This document shows positions 8,589-17,408 of a DNA stretch of 64,000 nt, piece after piece. Below the pieces are notes generated by a model. It did no database searches, had not been told where the DNA came from, and saw only the letters and a list, made by a program, of their open reading frames with translations. This stretch comes from Planctomycetota bacterium. Its GTDB lineage: Bacteria > Planctomycetota > Planctomycetia > Gemmatales > Gemmataceae. Numbering within the stretch: position 1 is the first letter of the stretch; every line of letters starts with the position of its first letter. The translations under genes were made by a program, and so were the position numbers. The DNA lies in contig JACPZP010000015.1 in assembly GCA_016195405.1 (NCBI GenBank), positions 32,894 through 96,893 on the forward strand, read 5' to 3'.

Positions 8589-9311
8589 TCATTCCCGCGC
8601 GTCATAGAGCGCCTGCGCCACGCGCTTGCCGATCAACGCGGCGATCAAGACCGCGAGGTAGAATTGCCCCAGAATGGCCTCGGCCACCGCCAGGCTGCGA
8701 GCGACGGGCTTGATGGGGATGATGTCGCCATAGCCTACCGTCGTGAGCGTCATGAGGCTGAAATAGGTCATTTGAAAGAAGCGCGAATCTTCATTCTGGA
8801 CGCGCGCCTCAAAGTCCGCCGTTCCACGGAGTGAGCCCGGCGTCACTTCTTCGACCATGCTGTACACGTGACCGAACAGGAGACCAATCAGCAAGTAACC
8901 GCAGAAAGCTCCGTAGATGCTGTCCGCGGACACGATCTTTTCCTTGAAGATCGCATTCAAGATGGCGGCAACTGTGAACGCGAAGAACAGCGTGGCCGAA
9001 ACGTGGAAGACGATGCTCAGCGGGAAACGTGGAAAGTCCGGCAGCACATAACCGGTCCAGATCCCAACCATCGTGGGAATTGCCAGCAAGACGGCCATCA
9101 CGCGAAAAAAATGCTTGGAACAGACGGTCAGCAGGGTCGTCAGAAATAGGCCGGTGAGCAGCGCGTCGAACAACAGCCGCGTGCCGATGGTCTCGTGCAG
9201 CGCGGGATACACGATCAGGAACAAGAACAAGGCGACGAGCAGCGTGAGAAACTTCCGCTGCGCCAACCAACTGCCGGAGGACGACGACACGCCTGCAAAA
9301 GACATAGGCAT
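8589..9311 (-). CDS. Ion channel protein with K+ selectivity filter
   Basis: 240 residues with about six membrane helices. The last two flank a pore loop whose TTVGYGDIIP contains the T-V-G-Y-G filter of K+ channels (near residues 193-202). The preceding YFSLMTLTT is the usual pore helix. No C-terminal RCK/TrkA-N domain is present, so it would be an ungated or voltage-independent channel of the Ion_trans_2 type. Two ATG codons (9311 and 9305) are possible starts. Convergent with the barrel gene. Confidence 0.88.
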   Translation of the reverse strand: MPMSFAGVSSSSGSWLAQRKFLTLLVALFLFLIVYPALHETIGTRLLFDALLTGLFLTTLLTVCSKHFFRVMAVLLAIPTMVGIWTGYVLPDFPRFPLSIVFHVSATLFFAFTVAAILNAIFKEKIVSADSIYGAFCGYLLIGLLFGHVYSMVEEVTPGSLRGTADFEARVQNEDSRFFQMTYFSLMTLTTVGYGDIIPIKPVARSLAVAEAILGQFYLAVLIAALIGKRVAQALYDARE

Positions 9312-9441
9312 ACTGTAGCGATTAAGTTTTGACTGGCGAAATCCGCCGTTTGGCGGTTAGAATTACACAAGTGGATAGTTCTATATGGTGGACCCGAGTT
9401 TGCATTCGCTGGATTTCACTCGTTTCTCGAGGGATAAAACC

Positions 9442-10806
9442 ATGGCGACCCCCCTTCTGAGCCGGCGCGAGTTGCTGCAACTGTCCGCGGCAGGTGTTAC
9501 CACCCTCTCCGTTTCCGGGTGGCTCGGAGCGTTTGCCGATGAAAACGCCAACAACCCCCAGCGGCGCCGTTCTTGCATCCTTCTCTGGATGAACGGCGGC
9601 CCCAGCCAGATCGACACCTTCGATCTCAAGCCCGGCCACGCCAACGGCGGACCCTTCTACGAGACCCAGACCAACGTCCCCGGCATCCGCATCAGCGAGC
9701 ATCTGCCGCGCATCGCCCGGCATATGGACAAGATGGCCATCGTCCGCTCCATGTCGAGCCGCGAAGGCGATCATGGCCGCGGCACCTTCCTCATGCATAC
9801 CGGCTATCTGCCTCAAGGGCCGATCCAATATCCGACCATGGGCTCGTTCCTGTCGAAGGAAATCGGCGATCCCGAAGCGGCTCTGCCCAACTTCGTGAGC
9901 ATCGCGCCCTATCGCCTCTTCAGCCCGGGTTCGTTCGCGCCGGGATATCTTGGCCCGACTTACGCCCCGCTTATTGTCGGCGACATCACCAATCCGAATT
10001 TCAATGCCCGCGGCGGCCAGAACGCCTATGACGACGCAATGCTCCGTGTCTCGGACATGGCGCCGCCGACCGGCACCAGCCGCCAGCAATCCGACAATCG
10101 CATCGGCGTCTTGCAAGATATGGAGCGCGATTTCGCCGCCAGCCACCCAGGCGCCGCCCCTGCCAGCCACATGACCGCTTACAACCGCGCGGTTCGACTG
10201 ATGCGCACCAACGCCCGCACCGCCTTCAACATCGAAGACGAACCCGCCCGTGTCCGTGACGCTTATGGCCGCAACATCTTCGGCCAGGGTTGCCTTCTCG
10301 CCCGCCGCCTCGTCGAACGCGGCGTCGCCTTCGTCGAGGTCACCCTCGGCGCCCTCAACGGCAATCCCGTCGCCTGGGATTCGCACGGCCAAAACTTCCA
10401 GATCGTTCGCCAACTAAGCGGCATCCTCGATCCCGCCTGGGCCGCCTTGATGGAAGACTTGCAGCAGCGCGGCTTGCTCGATTCGACCTTGATCGTCTGG
10501 ATGGGTGAATTCGGCCGCACGCCGCGCATCAACCAGCAGCAAGGCCGCGACCATTATCCCAACGCCTGGAGCGCCGTGCTGGCGGGCGGCGGCATCCGCG
10601 GCGGCCAGGTCTACGGCGCCACCACCGCCGACGGCACCGCCGTCGACACCGCGGCCGGCCGCGCCGTCAGCGTCCCCGACTTCATGGCCACCGTCTGCCG
10701 CGGCTTGGGCCTCGACCCCGCGACCGCGAACATGTCCAATGTCGGCCGCCCGATTCGCCTGGCGGATCATGGCGCCCGCGCGGTGACGGAACTCGTGCGG
10801 GCGTAA
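9442..10806 (+). CDS. DUF1501 protein with Tat signal
   Basis: 454 residues from the ATG at 9442, which has GAGGG nine bases upstream and opens a Tat signal (LLSRRELLQLSAAGV, SRRxxLQ type). DUF1501 features follow: ILLWMNGGPSQIDTFDLKPG near residue 45, SSREGDHGRGTFLMHTGYLPQ near 105, VEVTLGALNGNPVAWDSHG near 310, and WMGEFGRTPRINQQQGRDHYPNAWS near 355. The fold belongs to the alkaline phosphatase/sulfatase superfamily. In planctomycetes such genes usually follow a DUF1549/DUF1553 gene; no partner is present here. Function not established. Confidence 0.93.
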   Translation: MATPLLSRRELLQLSAAGVTTLSVSGWLGAFADENANNPQRRRSCILLWMNGGPSQIDTFDLKPGHANGGPFYETQTNVPGIRISEHLPRIARHMDKMAIVRSMSSREGDHGRGTFLMHTGYLPQGPIQYPTMGSFLSKEIGDPEAALPNFVSIAPYRLFSPGSFAPGYLGPTYAPLIVGDITNPNFNARGGQNAYDDAMLRVSDMAPPTGTSRQQSDNRIGVLQDMERDFAASHPGAAPASHMTAYNRAVRLMRTNARTAFNIEDEPARVRDAYGRNIFGQGCLLARRLVERGVAFVEVTLGALNGNPVAWDSHGQNFQIVRQLSGILDPAWAALMEDLQQRGLLDSTLIVWMGEFGRTPRINQQQGRDHYPNAWSAVLAGGGIRGGQVYGATTADGTAVDTAAGRAVSVPDFMATVCRGLGLDPATANMSNVGRPIRLADHGARAVTELVRA

Positions 10807-10826
10807 AATGAAGTTCGCACGTATAG

Positions 10827-10864
10827 CGGGGAGCCGCAGGCAACCGGTCGCCTGCGGCTCCCCG
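10827..10864. terminator. Hairpin between convergent genes (GGGGAGCCGCAGGC family)
   Basis: A perfect 15-bp inverted repeat with an 8-nt loop between the convergent DUF1501 and beta-helix genes. It is well placed as a bidirectional terminator and belongs to the same repeat family as 39040-39098. Confidence 0.7.
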
Positions 10865-10886
10865 TTGAACTTTGCGCTCGGTCAAC

Positions 10887-13722
10887 TCAAATAAGCCCCG
10901 CGGCCGCCAGCTCGGCCAGCATCGCTCGCAGCGCCTTGCCGGAGAGGAACAGGTCCACCGCGTCAAACCCCTGGAATTGCAAACCGTCGACTGTCGTGCC
11001 GGTCAGCGCCAGAGTGGCTAACTGGTGCTTGTCCACGTTGCAGTCCAGGCGTCCGTTCAGGACCTGGTCGTCCTCGGCCAGCAGTTGCCCATAGAGTTGG
11101 CGCAGATTGGTGTCCTGGGTGCGGAAGTCCAGGACCAAATCCAGGTCGCCGTCGTGGTCCACGTCCCTAAGAGAACTATGGAACGCATGGGCGCCGGCAA
11201 AGACGACGGAACTGACGTCCACAAGCGCGGCATTGAAGCTGGCCGTGGTGTAAAGGACCACGGGGATCACACCCCTGTTGGCGAGGTTGATTTCGTTGGG
11301 TTTGATGTTGATATCGACGGTCTGCACCGCCCCGATAAGGTCGAGCGTCACGCCCGGGGGCGGGCTGCCCACAATCGTGACGGCGTTAGTTCCGCCGGTG
11401 CCGTCCACGGCGAGGTTCGTGGTCGGGGCCGTGAAGCCGTCGATGGTCGTGCTGTCAACGCCGCCTCCACCGGCCACGGTAAGATTGGTGATGGGACTTG
11501 CAATGATGACCGACTCGGCGCCGTTTTGCACCTGGTTTCCAGCAAGCAGAAACGCATCCGGACCGGGCGTGCCTTGGACGGCCAACGTATCGCTGCCGGT
11601 TGTGCCGCTGTCGGCTATGGTGACCGGAGCGGTCAGGCTGCCGAAGGCAACCACGTAGGTGTCGGAGCCGTCGCCGCCGTCGGCGACGACGCCGTTGCCG
11701 AAGCTGGCGTCGATGATGATGGTGTCGTCGCCGGGACCGCCGAGGATGGCGGTATTCGTGCCGGGGTCATGGATCGTGTCGTTGCCGGCGCCCGCAACCA
11801 AGGTGATCGAATCGCCGGTATCGCCAAAGCCGGTGAAATCGACCCGCGTCTGATAGGCTAGATCGGCGGTGAGCTTCCACTGCACAAAGCCGATTGGTTT
11901 GTTGAAGCTGTCATCCGCTGCCGTGCCGTTGAAGGTCAATGCGTCCGTGCCAGTCGTCCCCGTGTCGTTGAGCGTCACGTTCCCGGTCCAGCCGCCGAAG
12001 TTGACCGTGTAGGTGTCCGAGCCGTCCGGGTCGGTGACGACGACCTGCACGGCAACCCCCTGCGACAGACCGTTGAGAAATACTTCGACGCCGCCGGAGC
12101 TGTGAGCGCTGAAGACGTACGCATCGTTCCCAGTCGTGCCGATGACCACCAGATCAGTTGTGGTTACGGCCGCACTAAATTCCGACGTGTTGCCCGTTGG
12201 TTCTTCGGTGGCCGTGGCCGTGATCACTTCGCCTGCTGAAGTCGCAGCAGCGAGGAGAACTGCAAAGCTGAGGTCGTTGCCGACCGTGGAACCGGTCCAC
12301 GATCCGAGGTAGCGGGCGCCTTCGCCGTAGCCGGCAGGGTCCGCGGCGGGGCTGGCGTAGAAGTCGAGGGTGAGGACGGTGTTGGCCAGGCTGTTCAAGG
12401 TGCCGGCGACGAACGTCTTCGGCCCGGAGTGAGCCACGCTGAGGACCGGAAAGTTTTGGAAGTTATTTGGGCCGGTGTCGGGATCGCCATCGTCGTTGGC
12501 TGTGACGCCGTCCGCCGCCCCGGTAGTGGTCAGGTCGATGCCCAGTCCGGAGTTCGAATAGATGGAGTTGCCCTGGATGCGATTGCCGGTGGTTCCAGAA
12601 AACGCGATCCTCACGCCACCGGCGGACACGACGCGGGAGGCATTAAAAGCAATCGTGTTGCCCAAAATCCGGTTCCCCTTCCCGCCATCCGTGATTACGA
12701 TACCACTATTCTCGTTGCCCAAGGGCGCTGTGCCGGTGGCGTCGGTGCCGATATAGTTCCCGGCGAAAGTGTTGTTGTCAGTCCCCGGGTTTCCCATGAA
12801 GATGCCGGCGCCGCGATTGCCGGAGATGACGTTGCGCTCGGCGGCATCGGCCACGCCGAGGCCGTCGGTGCCAATACGGTTGCCCTGGGGGCCGCCGGCG
12901 ATTTGAATGCCTCGGCCGCCGCCAGGGAAACCGTTGCCCAGCGCCGTCCCCATCTGTGCCGATGAGCGTTCTTTGAGGACCGTGGCTTACGAAGTCGGCG
13001 AGTTGTATGCCCCTGAAGTTGGGGCGCGCGACCGTGCCGCTGACATCGATGCCGATGTAGCAGCCTTGCACCTTGTTGTCGCTGGCCTCGGGTCCGGAGC
13101 TCGGATTCGATTTCGTGATGACAATGCCGGCGGCATCCGTGGCGGCAAAGCGGTTGATGACCAGCCCGCGCACCAGACTGTCGCTCGCAGTGATGACCAG
13201 ACCGTGAGCGACGCCCGCCGAACTGCCCTCCAGTTCGATGCGCAGAACCGCGTTGTCACCGACCGTCAGGGTGTTGGCGCTGGACCCCACCTGTGCGTAT
13301 CCGTCGATCGTCACCGTGTCATTGATCGGCGGCAGGGCCGCGGTCGGCTGGATCGACCACCAACTGTGAGCATAGTCCGGGTCGATATCGAGGATGGTGG
13401 AGTCATCGGCCGCGGTCGTCACGGCTACGTTGACAGGGCTCACGCCGGGCGCGCTGTTGTCTTGGTAGTAGAAGTGTCTGGCATCGCCGGCGGGCAGGTT
13501 GAAATCGATCGTGTCGGCGCCAGGGTTTGCTTCGGCGTCGAGGATCGCTTGGCGTAGCGAGCCGGGGACCGGAGCGGCATTGTTGCCGTTGTCTGCCGTG
13601 GTGGTGACCAAGAAGGCAGGCGCCAGGCGGTCTTCGAGCGCTTCGAGCTGGGGTCGACAACGTCGGACGGTTTGCAAAACCGTCCTACCAAATTCCTTCC
13701 GCAGCCAACGTGAGAATGACAT
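10887..13722 (-). CDS. Extracellular beta-helix/calcium-repeat protein, one-base frameshift
   Basis: A large exported protein read in two frames that join into one ~944-residue product. The start at 13722 has AAGGGAG seven bases upstream. Residues ~24-32 are LEALEDRLA, the motif at the head of many planctomycete extracellular proteins. Next come SLRQAILDAE and parallel beta-helix repeats with IGTD and NxISGN elements, a DFYAS module, repeats resembling GGPGDD calcium-binding turns, and a C-terminal module with VDINIKPNEINLANRG and DVDHDGDLDLVLDF. The frame breaks at about 12938: removing one G from a GGG run restores IGTDGDGAGNGFPGG without a gap. This may be a sequencing error, a phase-variable tract or a real mutation. 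A palindromic repeat encodes part of the N-terminus. Confidence 0.8.
13662..13688. repeat. Palindromic repeat inside the beta-helix protein's export region
   Basis: A 27-bp palindrome GTAGGACGGTTT/AAACCGTCCGAC, same family as 1456, 56775 and 60514, but located within coding sequence. On the minus strand it encodes RTVLQTVRR, just before LEALEDR. Confidence 0.75.
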
Positions 13723-13904
13723 GGTGAGACTCCCTTTCGGAATTGGCCTGCGGTAGAATGAAAGAGCCATGCCCTGGGCGCGCAGACCGTGCGCTCGGGC
13801 GGGCCTGGGCCGGTGAGGGCGTTGCTTGGCGGCATGACCTCACCGGCCGCTTCGTTTGAAGTTGCAGGGCGGGCCTCGATTCGTCGCCGCACCCCAAGTG
13901 ATTG

Positions 13905-16643
13905 CTACTTCTTTTTGGCGTCCACTTCGGCCACCAGCTTTTGGAAATCCTCGCGTGATCGCAGTGGGGCGAAGGCTGGCTCTTTACTCAGGCCGCGCGC
14001 GTTTTTGTATCCTCGGGCGACCGCTTGCTTGAGAATGTCGATGGCTTGGGCAGCGTAAGCCTGGACCAGTTCCTTGCGTTGCCCCTCAGCCAACCGCGCG
14101 TCCTTTTCCGCCAGCGACACGCACTTGGCGACCCAGATGGCACCTTCGTAGACGTCCTTCTCCGGTTGGTAGTCCGTGTCCGCCAGTTCCCGGCCCGCCA
14201 TTGCCAGTTGCCTATGGTCTTTCATGGAAAGTAGGGTCATACACAAAAACATGCGATTGTTGAGCCAGTGCAGTCGATAGCTGCGGTCCTTTGGATCGCC
14301 CGGAATGGCCGCTTTGTACTTTGGGTTGTTGAACCATTCGACCGCCTCTTCCAACTTCCCTTGTCCTCGGAGAGCAATGCCGACATTGCAGTAGGCCATA
14401 ATGATCTTGGGGTCGACCTCGATTGCCTTGTTGTAACAGGCGATGGCGTCGTCCAACATCTTCTGGCTATGAAAAGCGGCGCCAAGGCCGTTGTGGGCAT
14501 CGGCGTATTTTGGGTCGAGCTCGATTGCCTTGCTGAAGTAGGTGATTGCCTCATCCGGCTTCTTCTGCCGCATCAGGTGCGAGCCAAGCGTGGTCCAGGT
14601 CCCGGCACTCTGAGGTCGCAGCGCCAGGGCCGCGCGGGAAAAACCGATGGCCTGTTCCAGGTAAGCCGGACCTTTCACTCTTAATTTCACGCCCAGATGG
14701 TAGTTGATCCAGAAGTCGCCGGGGTATCTTGCCTGCGTCTTGCGCAACACTTCGATGCCGCTTTCGAGTTTGCCGCCGTCGCCTAAGATCATTCCAAGCA
14801 GGTGCAACGTCGGCGGCGGCTGACGCAGAAACTCCGGAGAGGCCGCCAGTCCCTCCAGGGCCTTCCAATCCTCCTGGGCCCACGCCGCTCTCACTTGTGT
14901 CCGCCAGGCGTCCGCGTCGATGCCCCGGGCCACGGCCCCGAGCATCCGGGCGCCGGCGACGTCCCCCTTGCCGATTCGGCAATTGGTCCAGTCGTCCAGA
15001 GCGATCGCCAGCGCTACGGTTACGTGCGGCCGCGATTGAAGGCGCCTAATTGCTTCCTGCTCGCTGAGGCGGTTCAGATCAACGCCGTACTCGAGGAAGG
15101 CTGCCGCGTACTGGCCATCGGCTTGACGGTCCGCCGGCGTCGTGTCGCTGCCATCCCTCTTCAGGCGCACGTCTCGGTTAAGTCGAATCTCTTCAAGATC
15201 CTTGACCAGAATCAAATCGACCAACGCCGCCGAGACCTGCTGCCGCAAGACGGCGTCTCCCCCGCCGCCGGCCACCAGCGCCTCCGCACGCCGCGCCGCG
15301 GCTAGCGCCTCGGCCCAGTTCTGCTCTCTCAGTTGCTGTTCTACCTCCTCAAGGACTACCTCCAGCTGGCTGGCCAGCTTTGCCCGCCGCGCCTCCTGAT
15401 CGCGCATCATCCAGCCAACGCTGCCGGCGACGGCCCCCAGGGCGATCAATAAGGCCAGGAAAAGTACCGCGCCCGTCGCCAGTGCCCGCTTATTCCGCCG
15501 GGCGAACTTTCGCAGCCGATAGGTCGCCGACGGCGGACCTGCCTGCACCGGCTCGTCGTTCAAGTACCGCTGCACCTCCGCGGCGAAGCCGTTGGCGGTC
15601 TCGTAGCGCCGATTGCGGTCCTTCTCCAGGCTCTTCATCACGATCCAGTCCAGCTCGCCGCGCACCAGGCCGCTCAGCTTCTTTGGCTCCAGCCCGCGAT
15701 TCGCGGCGATCGACGGCAGCTCATCTGTCGTCGAAAGTCGCGTGCTCGGCTTGGGCGGATCGTCCTCGCGGATGATGCGGAGCACCTCGTCGAAAGCCGC
15801 CGCTTGCAGATGCTTCTTCTCGAACGGCGTCGTCCCCGTCAACAACTCGTAGAGGAGCACCATGGTCCGGTCGGTCAGCCGCGGCCCGGTCGCCTTGGCC
15901 ACGCCGAAGTCGATCACCTTGGCCACCGGCTTGTCGTCATACTCGGCGACGAGAACATTGTTGGGCTTGAGGTCGCGGTGGATGATCCCCTTCTGGTGGG
16001 CATGCTGCACCGCCTGACAAACGGGGATGAACAGCTCGAGCCGTTGCTTTGGCGTCAGGTGATGCTCGTCACAGTACTTGGTGATAGGCACGCCCTTGAC
16101 GAGTTCCATCACGAAATAAGGCCTTGCAGAGCCCGACGCGTGAGCGAGGGGTGCGGCCGAATCCCTCGCTAACGCTTCGGGCTCTGAGCCGATCGTACCA
16201 GCATCCAGCACCTTCGCGATGTTCGGATGATCCATGAGGGCCAGGGCTTGCCGCTCGGCTTCGAAGCGGGCGAGTACTTGACGGCTATCCATGCCGGGCT
16301 TGATGAGCTTGACGGCAAGCTTGCGCTGGACGGGGTGGGTCTGCTCGGCCATCCAGACCGTGCCCATTCCGCCTTCGCCAATCTGCTGCAAGAGCTTGTA
16401 GGGGCCGATCACCGTTCCGGGGCGTTCATTTAACGACTCATAGATTCCTGTTGGCGCCTTGAGGGCCTCGTTGCGATCGAGAATCCCCTCCCCCTCCGCA
16501 TGGGCCTTGAGGAGCAGGGCCACCTGCCGGTGCAGCTCGGAGTCCTTGCCGCAGGCCTCGTCCAAAAGCGCGTCCCACTGGGTGGACGGCTGCTCCACGA
16601 TCGCCAGAAAAATCTGCCGGCTTTTCTCGAAGTCCGTGTTCAT
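13905..16643 (-). CDS. Ser/Thr protein kinase-TPR membrane protein, altered kinase domain
   Basis: 912 residues. Kinase domain ~80-370: glycine loop IGEGGMGTVW, Lys in AVKLIK, HRDLKPNNVLV (~215) and IDFGVAKA (~245). A transmembrane helix near 388-410 and a C-terminal half with TPRs (GTWTTLGSHLMRQKKPDEAI, YADAHNGLGAAFHSQKMLDDAI) follow. Two oddities are seen directly. First, after LTDRTM (~residue 260) the sequence jumps to VLLYELLTG. The activation segment, the GTPxYMSPEQ (APE) motif and the DxYxLG of subdomain IX, always present in this family, are missing in frame (~40 residues). Second, ~20 extra residues at ~153-172 are encoded by a palindromic repeat. Activity is therefore doubtful. It follows its ECF sigma factor by 72 bp. 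Confidence 0.92.
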   Translation of the reverse strand: MNTDFEKSRQIFLAIVEQPSTQWDALLDEACGKDSELHRQVALLLKAHAEGEGILDRNEALKAPTGIYESLNERPGTVIGPYKLLQQIGEGGMGTVWMAEQTHPVQRKLAVKLIKPGMDSRQVLARFEAERQALALMDHPNIAKVLDAGTIGSEPEALARDSAAPLAHASGSARPYFVMELVKGVPITKYCDEHHLTPKQRLELFIPVCQAVQHAHQKGIIHRDLKPNNVLVAEYDDKPVAKVIDFGVAKATGPRLTDRTMVLLYELLTGTTPFEKKHLQAAAFDEVLRIIREDDPPKPSTRLSTTDELPSIAANRGLEPKKLSGLVRGELDWIVMKSLEKDRNRRYETANGFAAEVQRYLNDEPVQAGPPSATYRLRKFARRNKRALATGAVLFLALLIALGAVAGSVGWMMRDQEARRAKLASQLEVVLEEVEQQLREQNWAEALAAARRAEALVAGGGGDAVLRQQVSAALVDLILVKDLEEIRLNRDVRLKRDGSDTTPADRQADGQYAAAFLEYGVDLNRLSEQEAIRRLQSRPHVTVALAIALDDWTNCRIGKGDVAGARMLGAVARGIDADAWRTQVRAAWAQEDWKALEGLAASPEFLRQPPPTLHLLGMILGDGGKLESGIEVLRKTQARYPGDFWINYHLGVKLRVKGPAYLEQAIGFSRAALALRPQSAGTWTTLGSHLMRQKKPDEAITYFSKAIELDPKYADAHNGLGAAFHSQKMLDDAIACYNKAIEVDPKIIMAYCNVGIALRGQGKLEEAVEWFNNPKYKAAIPGDPKDRSYRLHWLNNRMFLCMTLLSMKDHRQLAMAGRELADTDYQPEKDVYEGAIWVAKCVSLAEKDARLAEGQRKELVQAYAAQAIDILKQAVARGYKNARGLSKEPAFAPLRSREDFQKLVAEVDAKKK
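16128..16185. repeat. 58-bp palindromic repeat inserted in the kinase domain
   Basis: Two 23-nt arms (16128-16150 and 16163-16185), 21 of 23 bases complementary, separated by 12 nt. The arm sequence CCCTCGCTA(A/G)CGCTTCGGGCT recurs in intergenic DNA at 56293-56314. Within the gene it is read in frame as Ala/Ser/Pro-rich residues between DAG and RPYFVMEL. Confidence 0.8.
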
Positions 16644-16715
16644 GGAACAACCCCGAATTTGTCCGCCAAAAGACAGTGCGGAAAAGGACGTGAAGAATTC
16701 TCACCAATAAACGTT

Positions 16716-17291
16716 TCAGCCGGCGGAATCTGGCGGATTCCCCGCGACGCGGTTATGGAGCCAGGCGCGGGCGAAGGTCCAGTGCCGATAGGCCGTGGCC
16801 ACGCCCAGGTTAAGGGCGTCGGCCGCCTCCTCGACGCTCAAGCCGGCGAAGTAACGGAGCTTGACGAGTTGGCCTGCCGTCGGGTCCAGACGCGTCAGTT
16901 CCGCGAGCGCCTCGTCGAGAGCGAGCAAGTCTTCCGGCGGCGTCCCCGCTTGAAGATCGACCCTATCCAGCGGGACCCGGCGCCAGTCGCCGCCCCGTTT
17001 CAGTGAGAGTTTTTCGCGGGCGCGGTCGATGAGGATGCGGCGCATGGCTTCGGCCGCCGCGGCGAAGAAATGGCCGCGACTATTCCACTGCTGGACTTTT
17101 TCCACGTCCACGAGCCGGACATACGCCTCGTGGACTAGCGCCGTCGCCTGAAGCGTCTGGTCCGGCGCTTCGTGGGCCATCTTCTGCGCGGCCAGTTTCC
17201 GGAGTTCCTCGTAGACCAGGGGCAAAAGCTGCTCCGCGGCATGCGGGTCGCCCAACTCGATCGCGCACAGAATGCGAGTGACGTCGCTCAT
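16716..17291 (-). CDS. ECF-type RNA polymerase sigma factor
   Basis: 191 residues from the ATG at 17291. Sigma region 2 spans ~20-90 (LLPLVYEELRKLAAQKM, ATALVHEAYVRLVD, FFAAAAEAMRRILIDRAR) and region 4 ~125-180 (LTRLDPTAGQLVKLRYFAGLSVEEAADALNLGVATAYRHW). This is the ECF subgroup (TIGR02999-like) that planctomycetes couple to Ser/Thr kinases. The kinase gene lies 72 bp downstream on the same strand, so phosphorylation-linked control is likely by analogy. An upstream extension to 17405 exists but overlaps the divergent methyltransferase promoter and is not part of the domain. Confidence 0.93.
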   Translation of the reverse strand: MSDVTRILCAIELGDPHAAEQLLPLVYEELRKLAAQKMAHEAPDQTLQATALVHEAYVRLVDVEKVQQWNSRGHFFAAAAEAMRRILIDRAREKLSLKRGGDWRRVPLDRVDLQAGTPPEDLLALDEALAELTRLDPTAGQLVKLRYFAGLSVEEAADALNLGVATAYRHWTFARAWLHNRVAGNPPDSAG

Positions 17292-17408
17292 AAAGTGCTG
17301 CCGCGAGATGGATGTGAAGTGGCCTGAGTATAGCGGACGGCGCGCACAGTTGCCAGCGTGAAACGATGGAACGACGGCGCTTGCGTACAATGCCAGCGGA
17401 GGCATTCG

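Noticed and set aside
9322..10413. 363-codon minus-strand frame opposite the DUF1501 gene
   Set aside because: Antisense shadow in high-GC DNA; the DUF1501 product has clear family motifs.
11025..11861. 278-codon plus-strand frame opposite the beta-helix gene
   Set aside because: Antisense of Gly/Asp-rich repeats, no ribosome site, no recognisable domain.
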